Assembly: GCA_028281445.1 (NCBI GenBank)
Contig: JANQJW010000097.1
Span: forward strand, 1 to 47,792
Length of the DNA: 47,792 bases
Reading direction: 5' to 3'
Source of the DNA: Planctomycetota bacterium
Lineage (GTDB): Bacteria > Planctomycetota > PLA2 > JAEUHO01
Under the pieces are notes generated by a model. It worked only from the letters and a program-made list of their open reading frames with translations, was not told where the DNA came from and made no database searches. Numbering within the stretch: the first letter of the stretch is position 1; each line of letters starts with the position of its first letter. Of this stretch, positions 41,693-47,792 are shown piece by piece. A program made the translations under genes and the position numbers.

Positions 41693-44304
41693 CTACTTCG
41701 GCAACAGCACCAGATCGAACCGGGTGACGCGTTCCACGCGCACCTCCGCCTCGACCGGCTCGCAGGTGAAGCCCTCCTTCTCGAGCCAGATCCGTGTGCG
41801 GCCCGGCGGGAAGCGCTGCGACGAGACCGTCTTGCGCTTCAGCCCTCCGATCCAGGCGAACACGCCGCCGTCGGGATCGTGGTAGAGGCGGATGCGGCGC
41901 GTGATCGGCTTGCCCTGCTCGGGGGCGATCTTGAGAACGACGGGCGTGTGCTCGGCGATCTTCGATCCCGGCGCGCCAACGCGCAGGTCGATCTGGCCGC
42001 CGGGCAGCACCGGCAGCTTCACCGTCTTGCGCTCGCCGTCGGCGACGCGGACGGTCAGGCGCCGCTTGAGGATCACGTGGTCCGAGTTCAGGAAGATGAA
42101 GCGGTACTCGCCGGCGGACAGGTTCTTCAGCTCGTGCGTTCCCTGGAACACCCCGCTGGGTAGTGAGCGGCCGTTGCCGAGCAGCCACTGGTACTGAAAG
42201 AAGGCGTTCACGGGCTCGCCCTCGACCTGCGGGACGAAGCGAATCGCGCCAAGGGGGACGCGCTGCATGCGGAGGACTTCGGGTTCCGCGGACGGCGTCT
42301 CCGGCGTTTCGAAGCGCGCTCGCCCGCGCTGGCCGCCGCGCGTCGCCACCTTGCCGATCCAGGCCATGCCGGGCGGGCCGAGCAAGGTCACCTCGGGCCG
42401 CGGTGCCAGACCCTCCTGGTTCTCCCACGTCGGCACGAAGTGCACGTCGGCCTCCGCGTCGGTGTATACGTCCAGCACCTTGTGCCCCTCGAGCCTGCGC
42501 CACGCGCGCTCGGCCCCCGCCTGCTTGTGGGGGAGCCAGCCCGTGAGCTCCCACGGCGCGCCGGCGGTGGGGTTGCCGTCGGCGTCGTGTAGCGCGATCC
42601 GCAACATGCCGGTGTCGAGCGTGAGTACGACCGGCTCGCCGTCGGCCTCGATCTCCAGGTCGGGCGCGCGCAGCGCGGACGTGTGCATCGTCCCCGTGAC
42701 GCGCCGCACCCAGATGCACCAAGGACCGCCGCGCCGGACGCGCAGGTCGCACGTGCCGTCCGCGCCCGTGCGCTGCAGCACCGCGCCTCGTCCGGTGACG
42801 ATCTGCGTCGAGTCGATCGAGCGCTGCTTGCGGAGCTCGTCCCACGATCCGTAGAAGGCGAAGAGCAGCGCGTCGGGCACGGGCGTGCCGTCCGCCAGTG
42901 CCACGGTCAACGGAATCGCGTGCTGCGGCGCCTCGAGCCGGAGGTCGCCGAGGTACAGATCGCGCTTCGGATGCACGTCGATCTCCCTCACGCGGAGCGT
43001 GCCCCGGATGCCCGCGTCGATGACGAGGTCCAGCGTCTCCGGCTCGCTGACGCCTTGCCCCCCCGTGCAGTACGGGACGGGCCGCCGGCAGGTACGTCGA
43101 ACACCCCGCCGACAACGGCTCTCCCTCGCTTGACCAACTCCTCGCCGCGCAGCAGGCGGATCCGCGCGGCGTGGACGGGCCTGCCGTCGGGGTCCAGCAG
43201 CCGGCCGAACAGGTAGCCGCGGCCCTCCTTGGCATCATGCACGCGCAGGTCCTGCGTGAGGACCAGCTCAGGCGCGTCCCGGTCGATGGGGGGCAGCCGT
43301 ACCGTTTCTCCGGGCGGCCAGCTGTCTGCGTGACGCACGCCGTGCGGGATCAGAAACAGCTCGCTAACGGCGATCTCTCCCGCGCCCAGCTCGGCCAACG
43401 CGTGGATCGGGATCTCATAGCGGCCCTCGGCATCGGTCGTCGAGCGCCCCAGGCGTTCGCGCGGCGCACGGCCCGAGACACGCCAGGCCTCGATCTGCAC
43501 GCCGGCGGCCGGCGTCCTCGTCTCGGTCCAACGCACGCGACCGCGGACCGACCATGCCCGCGTCGGCTGGGCGACGGGCTCGACGGGCGCCGGCTCCGGC
43601 ACAGCCCGCCCTGCGAGGGTGGGAACGGGCGTGTCCTTCGCATCGGCCTCTGCCCGCAGCAGCGATGTAGGGTCCGGCTCCGAGGTGCGGAACACCCCGC
43701 TCCAGGTCAAGAGCGCGACCGCGATGCAGGCCGCAGCGCCGGCCGCGATCCATGCCAGCGTGGAAGCGGGGACGGCACCGCTACGCACGAGCGGCAGCAA
43801 CGCGGCCTGCCACGCCCTGCGCTCGCCGAAGCTCTCGTCCAGCGCGGTGCGGAGTCGCTCGAGGCCGCGACGGATGCGCGTGCGAACGGTCTCGACGGGC
43901 AGCTCGAGGCGCGCCGCGATCCGTCGCGGCGGCAGGTCTTCGTAGAAGCGGAGCACGAGCGGTTCGCGGTACATCTCGGGCAAGGCAAGCAGCGCGGCCA
44001 CGACACGCCGCCGCGTCTCTTCACGCGAGAGGATCTCGCTGACGTCCGGTGCCGACCCTGCGGTCTGGCGGCCGAGCCAGCGCCGCCGCGCGCCGTCGCG
44101 CCGGTGCACGCTCGCTACGCGGTTGCGGACGACGCGACCGAACCAGCTTCGTGCCGAACGCGGTCTCCGCTCCAACGCGGCGGCGAATGCGTCCTGCGCG
44201 ACGTCCTCGGCCGCGGGGTGCGAACCAAGCAGGTTCCGCGCGAGGCCGCGCACGAAGTCCGCGTGTTGGAGAAGGGTCTCGACGGTGGGCGTTTCACTCG
44301 ACAT
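41693..44304 (-). CDS. ECF sigma factor fused to membrane segment and carboxypeptidase-regulatory-like periplasmic region; frameshift at G7
   Basis: From the ATG at 44304, residues 10-70 form sigma-70 region 2 and 103-155 region 4 (ALPEMYREPLVLRFYEDLPP, then ARLELPVETVRTRIRRGLER). A membrane span follows (182-204, STLAWIAAGAAACIAVALLT), then a Pro-rich linker and a regulatory-like beta domain (VRGRVRWTETRTPAAGVQIEA). At 43058-43064 (seven C on the plus strand) the frame must change by one; it then continues as QGVSEPETLDLVIDAGIRGT into a further 430 residues of beta domains to the stop at 41693. The repaired protein has about 870 residues. The fusion would place promoter recognition inside and a sensor-like part outside the membrane. 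The break may be slippage, mutation or a homopolymer error. Confidence 0.82.
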
Positions 44305-44357
44305 GCGGGGATGTCGCGATGATGCCACGAATCGGTTCAGCCAAATCGAGGACCGGG

Positions 44358-45119
44358 TCAGCCCTCGGGCACGAGCCGCGCCGCGACCTCCCGGAACCAG
44401 CCGGCCGCTTCGTCGATGTGCGCGTCGAGCTGCGCCATGTCGGCTGGGTAGTACAGCCGTGCCAGGCGCGCCGCCACATCCGAGGGAAAGTCCTCGTTCA
44501 CGTACCGCGGCCCGAAGTCGTATCGTGCCGGGTCGTGCTCGATGCGCAGGAGCTCTACGAGCGGGCGCAGCACGATGCCCTGGAAGAACGCCATCGCATC
44601 CACAGCCCGACCCCGGCGCACTTCCTTGCGCGGAAGCCGATAGAACATCTCGAAGCGCGCGTTGAGCGCACGCGCCTTGTCGCGTAGATCCGGCGCCTGG
44701 GCGTCGGGGTCGTCGTCGCGCGGTACGAGCCAGTTCGCCTTGTCGAACAGCACGCGTGCACGGCCGTGGCGGTCCGTCGCCTGGTAGCGCCGGGGCGAGC
44801 TGCTCTTCATGACGCATGCATCGACGACGCAGTGCGGCGACGCGTCCGCCAACCGGAAGAACCGCTGCGCGTGGCCGTGCCACGTCGGCTCGGGGACCTC
44901 GTATCGCAGCGTGATCGGAGAGAGAGCTGCGAGCGCGGCTTCCAGCTCCCTTAGCGCGTCGTCGATCCGGCTGTCTTCGATCGCGGTCTGCAGGTCGATG
45001 TCGCTGTACTCGTCGGTGCGGCCGAACGCCGCCGACCCGCCTTCCCACAGCGCGACGGCGTAGTCCAGCGGTTCCAGACGTGCCTGCACGGCCTCGACGA
45101 TCTGCTCGCGATCCAGCAT
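44358..45119 (-). CDS. Pol-beta-type nucleotidyltransferase
   Basis: 253 residues with the minimal nucleotidyltransferase motif GGSAAFGRTDEYSDIDLQ (Gly27-Gly-Ser, metal Asp40 and Asp42) at the N-terminus. A helical C-terminal half follows, containing DRHGRARVLFDKANWL and a possible third acidic residue. The size and two-domain layout resemble aminoglycoside (kanamycin/lincosamide-type) nucleotidyltransferases and other stand-alone members, which transfer a nucleotide to a small molecule or protein. The substrate cannot be read from the sequence, and no partner HEPN/MNT-antitoxin gene is adjacent. It ends 53 bp before the sigma-fusion start. Confidence 0.75.
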   Translation of the reverse strand: MLDREQIVEAVQARLEPLDYAVALWEGGSAAFGRTDEYSDIDLQTAIEDSRIDDALRELEAALAALSPITLRYEVPEPTWHGHAQRFFRLADASPHCVVDACVMKSSSPRRYQATDRHGRARVLFDKANWLVPRDDDPDAQAPDLRDKARALNARFEMFYRLPRKEVRRGRAVDAMAFFQGIVLRPLVELLRIEHDPARYDFGPRYVNEDFPSDVAARLARLYYPADMAQLDAHIDEAAGWFREVAARLVPEG

Positions 45120-45224
45120 CGGCCCTCCCTCTCTCGTCCCTCTACGTACCGTCGAGGGCAGGGTCGGGGGCTCCCACTCGCCGTGTGATGCGCGTGCTCG
45201 CGCCCAGTGCGAACGTCGATTCGC

Positions 45225-45289
45225 CCAAAAATGACCGAAGCGCGCGGGCTGTCCCGCGCGCTTCCGGATGTCAGGCGGCGTCCCGCCTG
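45225..45289 (-). terminator. tandem hairpin terminator for the PEP-CTERM gene
   Basis: Downstream of the PEP-CTERM stop, a 7-bp hairpin (CAGGCGG 45272-45278 with CCGCCTG 45283-45289) is followed by a perfect 12-bp hairpin (GAAGCGCGCGGG 45237-45248 with CCCGCGCGCTTC 45253-45264). On the minus strand a TTTTT run follows just beyond it at 45226-45230. Confidence 0.8.
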
Positions 45290-45309
45290 TCAGAGAGCCT
45301 CTGGTGAAA

Positions 45310-45909
45310 TCAGACCTCGCGCTTGCGACGCGCCAGGAGGAGACCGGAGAGCATCAGGGCGCAGAGGGCCAGGCTGGAGGGCTCCGGGACCGCCTTGAGG
45401 CCGCCCATCTGCGAGCCGGAGTTGAGCTTGAGCTTCCACTTCTTGCCGTGCTGCTTGTCGTGATCCCACTTGCCGGTCAGGGAGAGGAGCAGCTCGTCGC
45501 CATCGTAGAACTCGAGGTGGAACTCCACGCTGTGGGTGTCGAGTTCGCCTTCGAAGTGGAGCTTGAAGAAGAAGATGCCGTCCGCGTCACCCTGCGCGAT
45601 GACGCAGGTGTCGGTCCCGTAGACTTCGTCCCAGCTGCCGTTCTTGTCCCAGACGAAGTCCCCGATGCCGGGTGAGGCGAACACGTCGCCGTCCTCGTCC
45701 GTATCGTACTTCGTGGTGATCTCGGCCTGGACCTGGTCGACCTTGTAGTTCGACCCGCCGACCCACTTGAAGCCCCACTTCCAGCTGTTGCTGTCCTCCG
45801 GGTCGGAGACCTCGACGTCATCCAGCGTCAGCTCGTCCGCGCGCGTGTCGACGGCGAAGACCAAGCAAACTGCGATTGCGAGCGTTGTGAGCAAGCCCTT
45901 GAAGAACAT
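45310..45909 (-). CDS. PEP-CTERM exported protein
   Basis: 199 residues from the ATG at 45909, preceded by a GGGAGAGGG-type binding site. A signal peptide (LLTTLAIAVCLVFAVDTRA) is followed by an acidic beta-rich body (EVSDPEDSNSWKWGFKWVGG, KYDTDEDGDVFASPG, IFFFKLHFEGELDTHSVEFH). The C-terminus is VPEPSSLALCALMLSGLLLA and then RRKREV: a PEP motif, membrane helix and basic tail, the exact layout of PEP-CTERM sorting signals. Such proteins are cut by exosortase and delivered to the surface, usually in bacteria that make exopolysaccharide. The body family is unknown. Terminator hairpins follow the gene. Confidence 0.9.
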   Translation of the reverse strand: MFFKGLLTTLAIAVCLVFAVDTRADELTLDDVEVSDPEDSNSWKWGFKWVGGSNYKVDQVQAEITTKYDTDEDGDVFASPGIGDFVWDKNGSWDEVYGTDTCVIAQGDADGIFFFKLHFEGELDTHSVEFHLEFYDGDELLLSLTGKWDHDKQHGKKWKLKLNSGSQMGGLKAVPEPSSLALCALMLSGLLLARRKREV

Positions 45910-46146
45910 GGTGCGCCCTCTCCCTGAAGCCCATGTGTGCGGTTTGGCAGGGCGGCGCCTTGGCAACCGCTCCTGTGCATGAATGGCCTTCGGGGCCCGG
46001 TGCTTCGTGCGGTTTTCGCTTTTTGGAAGCCCCAACACGAGCGTTGGGACTCAAGTCACAGCCGACGTTGCGGTTTCTCGACATGGCACCCCCATCCCGG
46101 CCGTGTCGGCACGCAGGTAGGGTCTGTGCGGGGAGGTGCAACGCCG

Positions 46147-47688
46147 GTGCGCTGGGTCCTGATCGCCGCATTGCTCGGTGTCGGTGCGTGGGTCCTGTGG
46201 AGTCGCCCCGAGATGCCCACCGCACCCGTCGAAGACGAGCCCGCGGCGGATCCGCCCGCCGCACCCGCGCTGCTGACCACAGAGCGCACTCGCTCCGACG
46301 CGCCCTCCGCTTCCAAGCCTCAGCCGGCGCCGGCGGCACCGCCCCCGCCCGACAAGCCCCGGTCCTGGGCGCCGTACGCGATCCACGGCGTCGTCAAGCG
46401 AGCGGGAACGAAGGAGGTCTTCGCGTCCGCGGAGGTGGTTGCGGTCCGCACGTACTTCGGAGACCAGCACTTCAAGACGGACAGGCGTCCCGCCGAGCAC
46501 GCCGGGCCCGGGCGCTTCGTGCTCCAGGTCGGCGGGCTCGATGAGACGCCCACGGCCTGGGACCTACGGAACGAAGGCTGGTCGGTCACGCGCTGGACGT
46601 GCGACGACGATCCCAAGAAGACCTATTTCAGCCCGCGCGAGGACGGTCGGGAGCGCTACGACGTGACCTTGTTCGCGTACGAGACATTCAGCGTGCGCGG
46701 ACAGATCGTCGATGACGATGGGCGGCCGGTCGCCGGCGCGGCCTTGAACTACGTCACCCCGCGTGCCATGCCCGGCGGCTCCATCAGCATGGGTACCGTG
46801 AGGCTGCATCCCGAATCCGACGGCCGCTTCGAAGCGGGGCCGTTCGCAGTCCACCCCGAGCACGTGCACCCGGCGCTGAAGAGCACCAGTATGCGCACGC
46901 ACCTGGTGATCACGGTTCGCAAGGAAGGCTTCACCACCAGGGTGGTGGACCCCTATGCGATTCTTCCGGACGAGCGCGACGACTACCGCGTCGTTCTCTT
47001 GGAGGGTGCAACGTGGTCCGGCACGCTGGTCGACCGTCGGGGACGTGCGCTCCCGGATGTGGTCATTGAGATGCGCTATGGGGACCAGTACCGGCTGCGG
47101 CGCGCGACCCGGACGGACGCAGCCGGCGCCTGGACCCTGAACCGTCTGAGTCCGGGCAAGGCCACACTCCTTGCTCGCGCCTACGACTACGACGCCAAGC
47201 TCAAGCGCGAGGTCGAGGTGAGCGACCAGGACGAGGAACACGAGTTCGTCGCGGAGTCGTTCGACGTTCCGCCGCCCGCCGAGGTTGTGAAAGCGTTCGG
47301 CCTCGAGCTCGTGGAGGTCGACGAGACGATCCGCGAGGCCTTCGACGTGCCCGCACACATCCACGTGCTGATCTGGGACGCCGGAGACGACTGGAAGCGC
47401 CTCCGCATCGGCAACCTTGCGCGTGGATTCGGCGTCATGTGCCTCGGAAACTACGTGGACGTGAAGAGCCTGCCGCACGCCGTGCAGCTTCTCAACCAGA
47501 TGGCGGCGGACACGGCTCGAAACGTCCCGGGGCCCCGCATCGTCTACACGTTCTGGAACGAACGTTCGAGCGGAACGAACACGCAGTATCTCAACCTGAC
47601 CGAGCACGACCTCGAGGGCATCAAAGCGCTCGATGCACGCTTCCGGGATCGCTACCCCAAGCCCGACCCCGCGAAGGAAGCGAAGTAG
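46147..47688 (+). CDS. membrane-anchored protein with carboxypeptidase-regulatory-like domains
   Basis: 513 residues from the GTG at 46147, placed 10 nt after GGGGAGG; the open frame reaches back to 45937, but that part has no signal or domain. The anchor (VRWVLIAALLGVGAWVLW) is followed by a Pro/Ala linker, a regulatory-like beta domain (IHGVVKRAGTKEVFASAEVV), a second (VRGQIVDDDGRPVAGAALNY) and a third (WSGTLVDRRGRALPDVVIEM, GAWTLNRLSPGKATLLARAY). The C-terminal part (EVDETIREAFDVPAHIHVLI, HAVQLLNQMAADTARN) has no family that I recognise. It has no visible enzyme motif and may be an envelope sensor or scaffold. It is divergent from the PEP-CTERM gene with 237 bp between starts; I see nothing clear in that interval beyond a likely double promoter. 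Confidence 0.78.
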   Translation: MRWVLIAALLGVGAWVLWSRPEMPTAPVEDEPAADPPAAPALLTTERTRSDAPSASKPQPAPAAPPPPDKPRSWAPYAIHGVVKRAGTKEVFASAEVVAVRTYFGDQHFKTDRRPAEHAGPGRFVLQVGGLDETPTAWDLRNEGWSVTRWTCDDDPKKTYFSPREDGRERYDVTLFAYETFSVRGQIVDDDGRPVAGAALNYVTPRAMPGGSISMGTVRLHPESDGRFEAGPFAVHPEHVHPALKSTSMRTHLVITVRKEGFTTRVVDPYAILPDERDDYRVVLLEGATWSGTLVDRRGRALPDVVIEMRYGDQYRLRRATRTDAAGAWTLNRLSPGKATLLARAYDYDAKLKREVEVSDQDEEHEFVAESFDVPPPAEVVKAFGLELVEVDETIREAFDVPAHIHVLIWDAGDDWKRLRIGNLARGFGVMCLGNYVDVKSLPHAVQLLNQMAADTARNVPGPRIVYTFWNERSSGTNTQYLNLTEHDLEGIKALDARFRDRYPKPDPAKEAK

Positions 47689-47739
47689 AGATGGCCGTGG
47701 TTATCCGGTTGTGTCAGCCCCTGCCGGTACGGTGCGGGG

Positions 47740-47792
47740 ATGACTATTGCTATTCCTAAGACGTTGATCGAGTTTCAGCAGCAGTTTGCGAC
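47740..47792 (+). CDS. N-terminus of an IS1595-type transposase (truncated by window end)
   Basis: The ATG at 47740 follows GGGG and reads MTIAIPKTLIEFQQQFA to the end of the window. This opening, with an FQ-x-x-F motif, is typical of the segment before the zinc ribbon in IS1595/ISXO2 transposases (usually followed by a Cys and RWP-GF). The bases here are clearly richer in A and T than the neighbouring genes. The left end of the element may lie in 47700-47740 but cannot be fixed without the right end. Confidence 0.55.
   Translation, partial: MTIAIPKTLIEFQQQFA

Noticed and set aside
1..47792. CRISPR arrays, tRNA or rRNA genes
   Set aside because: I found no regularly spaced direct repeats with unique spacers, and no cloverleaf ending in CCA or rRNA signature that I could recognise by eye; a dedicated scan (tRNAscan-SE, Infernal) was not possible.

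Overview
This is a GC-rich chromosomal window of about 47.8 kb with roughly 40 protein genes and no rRNA or tRNA gene that I can recognise. The lineage is not certain. A PEP-CTERM protein, an ECF sigma factor fused to a membrane and periplasmic tail, a secreted TPR-CHAT protein, PPC, IPT/TIG and carboxypeptidase-regulatory-like domains, and many Arg-rich or coiled-coil secreted hypotheticals together point to a Planctomycetota-like (or less likely Myxococcota-like) environmental bacterium. Codon usage is uniform except in the IS-related pieces.

Layout. 1-5.2 kb: a secreted thioredoxin-like protein whose frame is interrupted by two UGA codons, a repeat-rich intergenic stretch, a START-like protein, a basic hypothetical, a cytochrome c'-like protein and a large Arg/Gly/Ser/His-rich TPR protein. 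5.24-6.81 kb: a small transposon-like element with 16-bp terminal inverted matches, carrying DUF3467-like, small unknown and PemK/MazF-like genes plus the decayed C-terminal half of an IS1595/ISXO2 transposase. 6.8-15.3 kb: a dicarboxylate:Na+ symporter, a frameshifted metallo-beta-lactamase-fold protein, a PPC-like protein and a PPC-serine protease, a receiver-like protein and class II fumarase. 15.3-24.5 kb: a secreted TPR-CHAT protein, a cupin, a coiled-coil membrane protein, a peptide-type ABC importer (binding protein plus two permeases, no ATPase) and a secreted tail-collar protein. 24.8-29.0 kb: a minus-strand operon lipoprotein - thioredoxin-like - ispH - nfi. 29.1-37.5 kb: a TIG lipoprotein, an orphan ABC ATPase, an O-methyltransferase, a hybrid histidine kinase, a Nudix-CMD fusion and a coiled-coil protein. 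37.6-41.6 kb: a tightly overlapping operon for propionyl-CoA-type carboxylation (epimerase, carboxyltransferase, biotin carboxylase, biotin carrier). 41.7-47.7 kb: the sigma-factor fusion with a frameshift at a G7 tract, a nucleotidyltransferase, the PEP-CTERM protein and a membrane-anchored carboxypeptidase-regulatory-like protein. The first 17 codons of an IS1595-type transposase run off the end.

The most notable signal is possible selenocysteine use. In the thioredoxin-like lipoprotein at 26729-27232 a UGA lies exactly where the first cysteine of a WCGWC active site belongs, and a perfect 8-bp hairpin has its loop 19 nt downstream, the geometry of a bacterial SECIS. The first gene of the window has UGA-GGC-UGA just after its signal peptide, followed by an 8-bp hairpin at 16 and 22 nt. 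Neither is proven: no Sec machinery gene lies in the window, and other genes here carry simple frameshifts that could be assembly errors.
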